64,000 nucleotides of DNA from NCBI RefSeq assembly GCF_024807945.1, contig NZ_JANUFD010000014.1:1-64000 (forward strand), given 5' to 3'. The DNA is from Pseudomonas sp. JUb42. Its GTDB lineage: Bacteria > Pseudomonadota > Gammaproteobacteria > Pseudomonadales > Pseudomonadaceae. Both the position numbers and the translations under genes were made by a program. Below the pieces are notes generated by a model. That model saw only the letters and a list, made by a program, of their open reading frames with translations, had not been told where the DNA came from and ran no database searches. Shown in pieces: positions 51,086-58,894 of the stretch (the first letter of the stretch is position 1; every line of letters starts with the position of its first letter).

Positions 51086-52327
51086 TCAAGCTCTCTTGCC
51101 GAAAGCGCCCTGAATCACCTGGCCGCCCTCCAGCCCGTCCAAGAAATCGCCGTACCATTGCATCATGGTCGTGCGTTGCTCTAGATATTGAGCCTTGTTG
51201 TAGATACCGCGCACGCCCGGAGCCTTATGGCTTAGCTGGGCTTCGATGTGGTCAGCCGAAAAGCCATGCTCGTTCAGTGTCGTGCTAGCGATGTGGCGAA
51301 AGCCGTGACCGGTCTGGCGTCCCTCGTAGCCCAGCCGGCGCAGCGCCATCAGAAACACGGTATCGCTGCGTGGTTTGGTTCGGTCGCTTCGCCCCGGGAA
51401 CAGAAGGGCGTACGCGCCGGTGATGACGCGAAGCTCCGTTAATGCCTCGATTGCCTGACGGCACAGCGGTACAAGATGCTCCCGGCCTTTTTTGCGGCCT
51501 TTGCGCTCTACAGGAACGGTCCAGAGCTTTTTATCGAAGTCGAACTCAGACCATTCAGCCTCTCGCAGTTCGCTAGGGCGGACAGATAGCAGGGTTAGCA
51601 GGCGCAACCCGAGTTGCACATCTTTGGCATGGGGATAGGACCGAATCGCGCGGAGCAGGGCGGGCAGCTCCTCTGCCGAGACGTGGGCATAGTTTTCTGG
51701 TTTTCCGGACGACAGGAACTTGTGCACGCCATCGAGGGGATTGTTAACGGCGCGACCGGTAACGCGGGCCAAGTCGTACACGTCCTTGCAGTAGGCGCGC
51801 ACCCGGCTCATCTGTTCCAGAATTCCCTGCCTTTCCAAGCCCCGTAACAGTTCCATCCACTCCATCGACAAAATGCCCGTGTACTGGCGCTTACCGAATT
51901 CCGGGAAAACGTGGCGCTCAAGTGCGCCCATGACCCGCTTCGCGGTGCCCGCATCCCATGAGGTAACACGGGAGGCGTGCCATTCGCGGGCCAGCACCTC
52001 GAACGTGTCGTTCGCGGCTTCAATTGCAACGGCGGTTCTTGCCTTTTTGGTGGCCATTGGATTTTTGCCGGCTGAAGCATCGGCGCGGAGTTCGGCAGCC
52101 TTTTGCCTGGCCAGCGATCCGCTGACCTCGGGATAGCCCCCCAAGCCCAGCCATGACCATTTGCCGTCCGGCTTTTTATAGCGGAGTTGCCACGATTTTT
52201 GGCCATCCGGCTTAACGCGGAAATACAGGCCGTTTGAGTCGAGTTCGCGGTACTCCTTCGAGTCGGCCTCAAGCCCGCTCAAAGCCGTGTCGGAGAGGGG
52301 GCGGCGCTTGATTTCGGATCTTTTCAC
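51086..52327 (-). CDS. int: Tyrosine integrase, P4 type
   Basis: A 413-residue site-specific recombinase. An N-terminal arm-binding domain (DUF4102) covers residues 10-100 (GLYFRVKPDGQKSWQLRYK), then a core-binding domain, and the catalytic domain with Arg250 (SVRPSE), His341 and Arg344 (HGFRHI), His367 (LSHKAP) and nucleophile Tyr376 (GIYNKAQ). All catalytic residues are intact. It is transcribed away from the tRNA and its right attachment site, 161 bp distant, and should insert the element into the tRNA-Met 3' end. The arm repeats at 52361 and 28831 are probable binding sites. Confidence 0.93.
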   Translation of the reverse strand: MKRSEIKRRPLSDTALSGLEADSKEYRELDSNGLYFRVKPDGQKSWQLRYKKPDGKWSWLGLGGYPEVSGSLARQKAAELRADASAGKNPMATKKARTAVAIEAANDTFEVLAREWHASRVTSWDAGTAKRVMGALERHVFPEFGKRQYTGILSMEWMELLRGLERQGILEQMSRVRAYCKDVYDLARVTGRAVNNPLDGVHKFLSSGKPENYAHVSAEELPALLRAIRSYPHAKDVQLGLRLLTLLSVRPSELREAEWSEFDFDKKLWTVPVERKGRKKGREHLVPLCRQAIEALTELRVITGAYALLFPGRSDRTKPRSDTVFLMALRRLGYEGRQTGHGFRHIASTTLNEHGFSADHIEAQLSHKAPGVRGIYNKAQYLEQRTTMMQWYGDFLDGLEGGQVIQGAFGKRA

Positions 52328-52360
52328 GGCTTGTATCCCCTCGGTTCAATTATTTCCAAA

Positions 52361-52381
52361 GGATACACGTGGGGATACACG
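52361..52381 (+). repeat. Right arm-type direct repeats
   Basis: GGATACACG at 52361 and 52373, 12 bp apart; the 22-bp segment 52361-52382 equals 28831-28852 exactly and in the same orientation. It lies 34 bp upstream of the integrase start and 107 bp from the attachment repeat, suitable for integrase arm binding and perhaps int autoregulation. Confidence 0.65.
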
Positions 52382-52418
52382 GGGGATAGGTATAGAGGGA
52401 GATAAGGAGATACAGCCA

Positions 52419-52452
52419 GAAACAAGAAAGCCCGCACTAGGCGGGCTTCTTG
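52419..52452. terminator. Element-borne terminator next to tRNA-Met
   Basis: caagaagcccgcctagtgcgggcttcttg-type hairpin (aagaaagcccgc pairing with gcgggcttctt), nearly identical to 28681-28716 outside the left end. It will stop the leftward tRNA transcript before it reaches the integrase gene. Confidence 0.75.
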
Positions 52453-52487
52453 AGGTGGTTTAGAGACTGCTGTAGACATCTGTAAAC

Positions 52488-52508
52488 CGGTACTTGGTGG
52501 CTACACAG
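52488..52508. repeat. Right attachment repeat (attR)
   Basis: Identical over 21 bp to 28747-28767. It contains the last 14 bases of the tRNA-Met gene (52495-52508) plus 7 bases beyond the CCA end. Confidence 0.82.
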
Positions 52509-52571
52509 GGACTTGAACCCCGGACCCCAGCATTATGAATGCTATGCTCTAACCAACTGAGCTATGTAGCC
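52495..52571 (-). tRNA. tRNA-Met (CAT), elongator type
   Basis: A full 77-nt cloverleaf on the minus strand, beginning GGCTACATAGCTCAGTTGGT and ending GTAGCCACCA with encoded CCA. The anticodon loop is TTCATAA (anticodon CAT), and the T-arm has GGTTCAAGTCC. The acceptor stem is perfect. Similarity to E. coli metT-type tRNA supports the elongator rather than initiator form. Its 3' end is the integration site of the element. Confidence 0.95.
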
Positions 52572-52582
52572 AAGTGGCGCGC

Positions 52583-52611
52583 ATTATTCGTGGATAAGGG
52601 GGAGGTGTCAA
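52583..52611 (-). promoter_or_regulatory. Sigma-70 promoter of tRNA-Met
   Basis: On the minus strand TTGACA (52611-52606) and AATAAT (52588-52583) are separated by 17 bp, and the tRNA begins 12 bp after the -10. A G+C-rich discriminator follows the -10, as usual for stable RNA genes. Confidence 0.85.
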
Positions 52612-53347
52612 GCGTTGTATTGAAAAATAATTGCTTGTGATCAAACGCTTAGCTCGCGCTGGGTGTTTCGGTTCCTCTCTCGTCTTTTTCCTGCCGCCCT
52701 CCTATTCCGGTTGCGCACCATTTTGTTACCTGGCTTTTGCACCTTTTGTGTGCGAGGTGGTGTGTCCGGATGTTTCCTCCAGTGACAGTTATTGCCTTGG
52801 CCTGATTCGGTAAACCGGATGGCGCAGCGTACGTTTGCGCCGATAGACAGGCAATACAGAGGTGTCGTCATTGCTTAATGTCATGTTGCTATCTTTTATG
52901 CAGGGTCAATCATTTCTGGCAGGCCCTGCCGCCGTTGCTGACTCTTTTCGCAGTCGCAGGGAGGCGTGAAGTCGTATGTCGCAGCCGGTAAGGGTTTTAG
53001 CAATGGATGGCGGGACGGCGTAGGGTATATCCCTAGGGAGCAAGGAGGCCCGCCAATAATGCTGTGGGCCTTTTTGGGGCGATAAAAATACAGGGTATGC
53101 ACTCGACTAAAGTCGTTCGGTTTTCCGACTGAAAGATACGTGGATGTCGTCGTTAGGCACGGTCCAATTCTTGCTATGTGCTACCCGATGCGGCGCTTTC
53201 CACAAGAGACGAACGCAAAAATGGGTGGAGCCCACTGTATTCCTCAACGAGGGGGATGTACGGCTATCGCTATTGAATCAGCAACATGGCATTTTGCCTG
53301 TAGCCTTTTTTGCCGTCTTGGCAAGGTGTAGAGGGGAGTAAACGAGC
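52612..53347. other. Intergenic region before chemoreceptor
   Basis: No gene supported in about 735 bp. It contains a hairpin with aggccc and gggcct arms followed by ttttt (53046-53075), a plausible rightward terminator. Short open frames here have no binding sites or recognisable products. Confidence 0.5.
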
Positions 53348-55405
53348 ATGCAAGGTCTTTTATTACCGGGAATGCGCCTGCTCGGGCGTTTTGGTTTCGC
53401 CAGGAAGTTTCAAGTGCTGTTCCTGTTATTCATGCTGCCGCTGCTGGGCAGCATGTGGATGATCGGCAGCGACTATAAGGACAAGCTGGCGGTAATTGCC
53501 GGGGAGCAGGCCGGGGTACGCCAGTTGCTGGCCCTCGATGCCCTCGACGGTCAGTTGTCCGCACAGCGTGACCGCGCGGCACGCTGGAAGGCTTCGGACA
53601 TTCTGCGCGTGCAGAGCGATGCGACCAAAGCGACCATGGCGGCAATGGATGCGGCGGCTCCGCAGTTGACCAAATCCGTCGAGACCCTCGGCAACGTGCT
53701 CAAGAGCGAAAAGGCCTCCCCTGAGATCATGGCGCGTTTCCAGGCCCTGCAAACAGCCGTGAGCGGCATGGATACCGCTGCCATGCGCACGGTGGGCTGG
53801 TGGCCGGACGGCTATGACCGCTTCACCAATGCCCTGAGTGCCCTGCAGGCGCTGCGCGAGCAGATCGCGATGGACAGTGGCCTGATCCTCGACCCATGGC
53901 TGGAAACCTACATGCTGATGCAGATCGCCACGACACAGGCGCCCGAGCTGATCGAGCGTGTCGGGCGCATGGCCAGTATCGGCCAGACCTCCATTGTCAG
54001 CGGCCAGTTCAGCATGCAAAGCCGCTTGCAGATGCGTGACCTGCGAAGCCGCATCGGTGACGCCCAAGACCAGTTGCTCAAGATCGGTGGCTCGCTGCAG
54101 GCCAAGCTGCCTCCCGAACTCAAACCCTGGAACGACCAATACAAATCCAGTATCGAGCGCCTGAACAAGGAGCTGAAAGTCCTGGATGACGGCGTGTTTG
54201 CCGGTTCCATCACCCTCAAACCTGACGATTTTGAACACAGTGTGGACGGCCTGCTGGGTGATCTGGCGGCCCTGCGCAGCACCTCGCTGAACTTTCTCAA
54301 TGATCGCCTGAGCTATTTCCGTGATGAAGCCAATATGCACTTCATCCCGATCGGGGTGATTTTCGGCGTGCTGGTGCTGGCGGCGATGTACCTGTTTGCC
54401 TGCCTGCAAGCTTCGATCCGCCGTAGTGCCAGCGGTATCACCACCCTGGCCGAGTCCCTGCGCGATGGCAATCTGCTGGTCCAGGTACAGGTTGAAGGGC
54501 GCGACGAGCTGGCGGCGATCAGCACCGCGCTGAACGTTGCGGTGGTGCAGCTGCGCACCAGTCTGCTGGGCGTCAACCATGAGACCCAGCAACTGGGCAG
54601 CGCGGTGCTGACCCTCAATAACCAGTCCAGCAGCACGCTGAACGAGGTCGAGGATCAACAGCAGCAGATCAGCCAGATCGCCGCAGCGGCTACTGAGCTG
54701 GCGGCCACTTCCCAGGGCGTAGCCAGGAGTTGCGAAAACGCGTCCGACAGCGCACGCCAGACCCGGCTGATTGCCGAGCAAAGCAGCCTGGACAGTCAGC
54801 GCACCACCGACAGTATTCAACAGCTCAATCAGCGTTTGACCGACACGGCCGCCGCGCTGGGCCGGGTCAGCGACCAGGGGCAGCAGATTCAGTCGGTGGT
54901 CGATGCCATTCGCGGGATTGCCGAGCAGACCAACCTGCTGGCGCTCAACGCTGCCATTGAAGCGGCGCGTGCCGGTGAGCAGGGCCGTGGCTTTGCCGTG
55001 GTGGCCGATGAGGTGCGCAGTCTTTCCCAGCGCACTCAGGCTTCCACCGCGCAGATTGCCGGGACCGTCGACAGCCTGCGCTCCACCGTGAGTCAGGCAG
55101 TCAGCTTGATGGAAGCCGCGTGCGGGCAGGCCCTGAGTGATGCGCAGTCGGTGACCAACCTGGGCCAGCGCCTGGGTGAAATCGCCCAGGCGGTGCAGGG
55201 CGTGACTGACACCTTGGCGCAGATCTCCACCGCCGTCGAAGAACAGGCGACTACCGCAGATGAAGTGAGTGGCAATATCCAGCAGGTGGACCAGGCCGCC
55301 GGGCGTCTGCTTGACGGTGCGCGGGCGGTCAATCAGGCGGCGGATACCTTGAGTCGTGGTAGTCGGGCCCTGAGCGACAATACTTCGCGCTTCCGCTTGA
55401 GCTGA
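53348..55405 (+). CDS. Methyl-accepting chemotaxis protein
   Basis: A 685-residue chemoreceptor. Membrane helices lie at about 21-40 and 334-355, so the periplasmic sensor is large (about 290 residues, all helical, perhaps a long helical-bimodular type). After it come HAMP (TTLAESLRDGNLLVQVQVEG) and the signalling domain with the tip QTNLLALNAAIEAARAGE. The C-terminus lacks the pentapeptide for CheR/CheB docking. GAGGGGAG precedes the start at some distance. Ligand unknown. Confidence 0.92.
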   Translation: MQGLLLPGMRLLGRFGFARKFQVLFLLFMLPLLGSMWMIGSDYKDKLAVIAGEQAGVRQLLALDALDGQLSAQRDRAARWKASDILRVQSDATKATMAAMDAAAPQLTKSVETLGNVLKSEKASPEIMARFQALQTAVSGMDTAAMRTVGWWPDGYDRFTNALSALQALREQIAMDSGLILDPWLETYMLMQIATTQAPELIERVGRMASIGQTSIVSGQFSMQSRLQMRDLRSRIGDAQDQLLKIGGSLQAKLPPELKPWNDQYKSSIERLNKELKVLDDGVFAGSITLKPDDFEHSVDGLLGDLAALRSTSLNFLNDRLSYFRDEANMHFIPIGVIFGVLVLAAMYLFACLQASIRRSASGITTLAESLRDGNLLVQVQVEGRDELAAISTALNVAVVQLRTSLLGVNHETQQLGSAVLTLNNQSSSTLNEVEDQQQQISQIAAAATELAATSQGVARSCENASDSARQTRLIAEQSSLDSQRTTDSIQQLNQRLTDTAAALGRVSDQGQQIQSVVDAIRGIAEQTNLLALNAAIEAARAGEQGRGFAVVADEVRSLSQRTQASTAQIAGTVDSLRSTVSQAVSLMEAACGQALSDAQSVTNLGQRLGEIAQAVQGVTDTLAQISTAVEEQATTADEVSGNIQQVDQAAGRLLDGARAVNQAADTLSRGSRALSDNTSRFRLS

Positions 55406-55475
55406 TCACGGGTTTTGCCCCACCCGTTCTGATGGCGGGTGGGGCACGACGCAATAATTTGATTTGAAACTCTAT

Positions 55476-55580
55476 GTGGGAGCCGGCTTGTCGGATCGCC
55501 GCACCGTGGCGATCAAGTTCGAAGCGCTCGTAATGGCTCAGCGACTGGCCTGACGCCATCGCCAGCAAGCCGGCTCCCAC
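55476..55580. repeat. Paired REP-type inverted repeat
   Basis: gtgggagccggcttg and a right arm caagccggctcccac enclose about 75 bp between convergent chemoreceptor and GST genes; of the same subtype as 21899-21989. Confidence 0.8.
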
Positions 55581-55589
55581 AGGGTTGTA

Positions 55590-56294
55590 TCAGTTGCGCT
55601 GTGAGGTCTTCGCTGTCTGCCCGAACAGAATCTTCTTGCCTTCCTCCGTCACCGTCGGCCGATTCCTCAATGGCTCGCCCTTGGCATAGGCGGCGATGGT
55701 CGCCGGGCGTGCAGCGATTGCGTTGAGCCAGCGCTTCAGATTCGGGAAGTCATCAATGTTCTGCTGCTGGTTCTGCCACGGCACCACCCACGGATACGCG
55801 GCCATATCGGCGATGCTGTAGTGCTCGCCGGTGATGAACTCGCGCCCGGTCAACTGACGGTCGAGCACGCCGTACAGGCGATTGGTTTCGTTGACATAGC
55901 GATTGATCGCGTAGGGGATTTTCTCCGGTGCGTACAGACCGAAGTGATGGTTCTGTCCGGCCATTGGCCCAAGCCCGCCCATCTGCCAGAACAGCCATTC
56001 GGTTACGGTCTTCTTGCCGCGCACATCGCCGGGCATGAACTGGCCGGTCTTTTCCGCCAGGTACAGCAGAATGGCGCCGGACTCGAACACCGTGATCGCC
56101 TCGCCGCCGTCGGCCGGGGCGGTGTCGATGATGGCGGGCATGCGGTTGTTCGGCGAGAAGCTCAGGAACCCGGGCTTGAACTGGTCGCCTGCGCTGATAT
56201 CCACCGGGTGGATGCGGTAGTCCAGGCCTGACTCTTCGAGGAACAGGGTGATTTTGTGGCCGTTGGGTGTCGGCCAGTAATACAGCTCAATCAT
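55590..56294 (-). CDS. yfcG: YfcG-like glutathione S-transferase / disulfide oxidoreductase
   Basis: A 234-residue Nu-class GST with thioredoxin-fold N-terminal domain and helical C-terminal domain. The motif PTPNGHK keeps Thr9 and Asn11, which in E. coli YfcG contact glutathione; YfcG is a GSH-dependent disulfide-bond oxidoreductase. LFWQMGGLGPMAGQNHHF and GEHYSIADMAAYPW are family hallmarks. It follows a TetR gene by 15 bp on the same strand, so the two form an operon. Confidence 0.88.
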   Translation of the reverse strand: MIELYYWPTPNGHKITLFLEESGLDYRIHPVDISAGDQFKPGFLSFSPNNRMPAIIDTAPADGGEAITVFESGAILLYLAEKTGQFMPGDVRGKKTVTEWLFWQMGGLGPMAGQNHHFGLYAPEKIPYAINRYVNETNRLYGVLDRQLTGREFITGEHYSIADMAAYPWVVPWQNQQQNIDDFPNLKRWLNAIAARPATIAAYAKGEPLRNRPTVTEEGKKILFGQTAKTSQRN

Positions 56295-56309
56295 TGCAGC
56301 ACATCCTCA

Positions 56310-56903
56310 TCAGTGGAGTGGAGGGTCGAGCAGCGCCGCCACCGGGCGCACGATGCCTTCGAGCAGCGCGCGTTCCGGGCGCGCCCTGGCCAATACGCGA
56401 ATGCCCAGCAGCATGCTCAACAGCAGGCGCGCCAGGTCTTCGGCCGGTTGCGCGCGGCTGATGCTGCCGTCGGCCTGACCGGCATTCAGGCAGCGCAGAA
56501 AGAAGTTTTCGGCGCGGTGCAGAAAGTCGGTCGCCAGGGTCTTGCATTCATCGTCATAGGGCGAGCGCTCCAGCGCTGTATTCACCAGCAGGCAGCCCTT
56601 GTGTTCGGGGTCGCTCAAAGACTTCCCGACCAGTTCGTCGAAGAAAGTGGCGATGGCCTGACGTGGCGGCAGATTGCCCTCAAGGCGTTGTATGCGGACA
56701 TCGAAGCCCTGCTCGCGATAATGCAGCAGCGCGCGTTGATACAACGCGTGCTTGTCGCCGAAAGCGTTGTAGAGACTGGCACCGGTGATGCCCATCCGTT
56801 CGGCCAGATGACGCACCGAGGTGCCCTCGTAACCGTGCATCCAGAAACACTGGATGGCGGCTTCGAGCACGGCGGCTTCATCAAATTCTCTGGGGCGAGC
56901 CAT
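56310..56903 (-). CDS. TetR family repressor
   Basis: A 197-residue regulator with the TetR helix-turn-helix (FWMHGYEGTSVRHLAERMGI then TGASLYNAFGDKHALY) and a ligand-binding C-terminal domain. It leads the operon with the YfcG-like gene and is divergent from a second GST gene across a 165-bp gap, so it probably represses both and responds to an electrophile or thiol-reactive compound. Similar TetR proteins (NemR-like) use a cysteine; Cys106 in HKGCLLVNTALE is a candidate. Confidence 0.87.
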   Translation of the reverse strand: MARPREFDEAAVLEAAIQCFWMHGYEGTSVRHLAERMGITGASLYNAFGDKHALYQRALLHYREQGFDVRIQRLEGNLPPRQAIATFFDELVGKSLSDPEHKGCLLVNTALERSPYDDECKTLATDFLHRAENFFLRCLNAGQADGSISRAQPAEDLARLLLSMLLGIRVLARARPERALLEGIVRPVAALLDPPLH

Positions 56904-57068
56904 GGCGCGATGTTCTCCATTGGGGATTTTCAGGGATTGCTCCCTGACGGCAGCTGATCTAATCTAAAACGGTTGCTCTAAAATAAAAAGGCCTAATTTT
57001 CCAGGCTCCGGCGGTCTGGCTGATTGTGCCTACCACTCGTTTTCCCACACCCCTGAATGAGAAGTCCG

Positions 57069-57776
57069 ATGATCCGTCTCTACTTCAACCCTGCACCCAA
57101 CCCGTTCAAGATCGCTCTGGCCCTTGAAGAGTTGGGCATGGCTTACGAACTGGTGCCTGTGGATCCGCGCAAGGGCGAGCAGCACAGCCCTGAATTCCGC
57201 GCCATCAACCCCAATGGCAAGATGCCAGCGATCATCGACACGGACGGCGCGGGCGGCAACGAGGTGCGGGTGTTCGATTCCACCGCGATCCTGATGTACC
57301 TGGCCGAGAAGAGCGGGCGCCTGCAAGGCTCGCCGGCGGACCGGCCCGAGCTGCTGTCGTGGCTGATGTTCATCGGTACCGGTATCGGCCCGTTTTCCGG
57401 GCAGGCGGTGCACTTCCAGCATGCGGCACCGGCGGGCAACGAATACGGAGTCAATCGCTATCTGCGCGAGATCGAGCGGCATTACGATGTGCTGGACAAG
57501 CATCTGGCGGGGCGTGATTTCATCGTCGGCAATGAGCTGACCATTGCCGATATTTCCGCCTGGGGCTGGCTGCGGGTGGCGCCTCGCGTGTTCAAGGACG
57601 CCGCCGATGCCTTCGCGCCGTTCCCGAACATCCAGCGCTGGTTCCAGCGTATCGACGCGCTGCCTGCTGCGGCCCGTGCCCGTGAGGCGGGCAAGGATCT
57701 CAGCTTCAAGCAGGACATGGACGAAGCGGCGCAGCGCGCCATGTTTCCGTCCAATTTTCCCAAGCAGGCCGTCTAG
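57069..57776 (+). CDS. Glutathione S-transferase family protein
   Basis: A 235-residue GST related to the YfcG-like gene across the TetR gene. The N-terminal motif is NPAPNPFK, so Asn11 is kept but Thr9 is replaced by Ala, which may alter thiol chemistry. Other family stretches are clear (INPNGKMPAIIDT, FDSTAILMYLAEKSG, NELTIADISAWGW). Start at 57069 (MIRLYF); four codons earlier another ATG is possible. Probably controlled by the divergent TetR protein. Confidence 0.85.
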   Translation: MIRLYFNPAPNPFKIALALEELGMAYELVPVDPRKGEQHSPEFRAINPNGKMPAIIDTDGAGGNEVRVFDSTAILMYLAEKSGRLQGSPADRPELLSWLMFIGTGIGPFSGQAVHFQHAAPAGNEYGVNRYLREIERHYDVLDKHLAGRDFIVGNELTIADISAWGWLRVAPRVFKDAADAFAPFPNIQRWFQRIDALPAAARAREAGKDLSFKQDMDEAAQRAMFPSNFPKQAV

Positions 57777-57811
57777 TTTTCAGCCTGGCTGATTGACCTG
57801 CTGTCGCGGTA

Positions 57812-58729
57812 TCAGTGCCGCGACAGCGGGGTTTGCACATGACGTGCGGTGCGCTGCACCAACGTGTGGATCAGCAGCATATCTGCCTGTGGCGTCAGGT
57901 CTCTGGCCGTGCCATTGCGCCCGGTCGCCACCAGTTCCAGTGCGGCGCCGTGCTTGCCGTCCTGCAACTCATAATCGGCCCCGCACGACGCGCAGAACAC
58001 ATGATCCCCGGCCTTGTTGACCTGACGCAGCGTCACAGTCGGCCCGCACATGCCGCAATGGCGCAGCGGGATGCCCTCGTCGGTATGACCGATGATCGGG
58101 CTCAGGCGATCCTCTTCGCCCAATTGAATAAACAGCTCTCCAAAACGCGTATCGAACTGCGTGCCCAGGTTCTTGCGAATGATCCCCAGCGCCTGCTCTT
58201 GCGGCATGCCGGCGCGATAGGGGCGGGTGCTGGTCATGGCATCGAAGGCATCGCAAATGCCGGTGATGGCCGCCATCGGCGAGATTTCACCGACCTTGAG
58301 GCCCAGCGGGTAGCCGCGACCATCAGGGGTTTCGTGATGCAGGCGCACGGCATCGCTGACCAGTTCGGCCAAGGGGTGGCTGTGCAACAGGTTGTGGCCG
58401 ATGTCGGGGTGAGTCTTGATCACCGCGTATTCTTCATCGCTCAGCGGGCCGGGTTTGCGCAACACGGCATCGGGAATGGCGATCTTGCCCAGATCGTGAA
58501 CAAAGCCGCCGAGGGCAATGCGCGCCACTTCGGTTTTATCCATGCCGGCTTTTTCTGCCAACAGCTCGCAAAACTGCGCCACGCGCCACAGATGACCACC
58601 GGTATAAGGATCGCGGGCTTCCACTACCCAAGCCATGACCAACAGGCTCGACAGCAATTCTTCTTCGTGGCGTGCGCTGTCGGGGCTTTTACGACCGGAC
58701 AGGTTGCGGATCAATTGCGTCAGATTCAT
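57812..58729 (-). CDS. HD-GYP domain phosphodiesterase with C-terminal zinc ribbon
   Basis: A 305-residue protein with an HD-GYP domain: HD at residues 78-79 (FVHDLGKIAIPD) and the GYP signature HHETPDGRGYP at 131-141. HD-GYP enzymes hydrolyse cyclic di-GMP. There is no receiver domain. The C-terminal region from about 220 has two CxxC knuckles (HCGMCG and FCASCGAD), a small zinc ribbon that may sense or bind a partner. The substrate residues appear intact, so activity is likely. Confidence 0.87.
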   Translation of the reverse strand: MNLTQLIRNLSGRKSPDSARHEEELLSSLLVMAWVVEARDPYTGGHLWRVAQFCELLAEKAGMDKTEVARIALGGFVHDLGKIAIPDAVLRKPGPLSDEEYAVIKTHPDIGHNLLHSHPLAELVSDAVRLHHETPDGRGYPLGLKVGEISPMAAITGICDAFDAMTSTRPYRAGMPQEQALGIIRKNLGTQFDTRFGELFIQLGEEDRLSPIIGHTDEGIPLRHCGMCGPTVTLRQVNKAGDHVFCASCGADYELQDGKHGAALELVATGRNGTARDLTPQADMLLIHTLVQRTARHVQTPLSRH

Positions 58730-58894
58730 GGGAGATATTTCCGAATACCGCCCGCGTCGGGCTGGATGATGGACAAGGTAAGACCAGTCATGGGCGACTT
58801 GCCATCATTAATTCGGAGAAAAGTGCTGCCCGGTTACAGCGCCGGGGAAAATATTCGGCCCCTGGGAAAACCGCAGAGGCCGGTTCAACGCTGA

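Larger units (their letters stand above)
28747..52508. mobile_element. Integrated phage-like element at tRNA-Met (satellite or stripped prophage)
   Basis: About 23.8 kb bounded by a 21-bp direct repeat, the right copy overlapping an intact tRNA-Met(CAT) gene. Contents: a P4-type integrase at the tRNA end, two AlpA-type regulators, a KilA-N gene, a primase/helicase operon, two ejection-protein-like genes, and moron-like genes in the left arm. No terminase, portal, capsid, tail or lysis genes are visible. That fits a satellite that borrows a helper's particle, or a prophage that has lost its structural block. Gene density is low between 33.7 and 35.7 kb. Confidence 0.85.

Noticed and set aside
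53140..53341. Small genes just before the chemoreceptor
   Set aside because: Two overlapping frames of about 63-65 codons have no binding sites, unlikely composition and no recognisable product.
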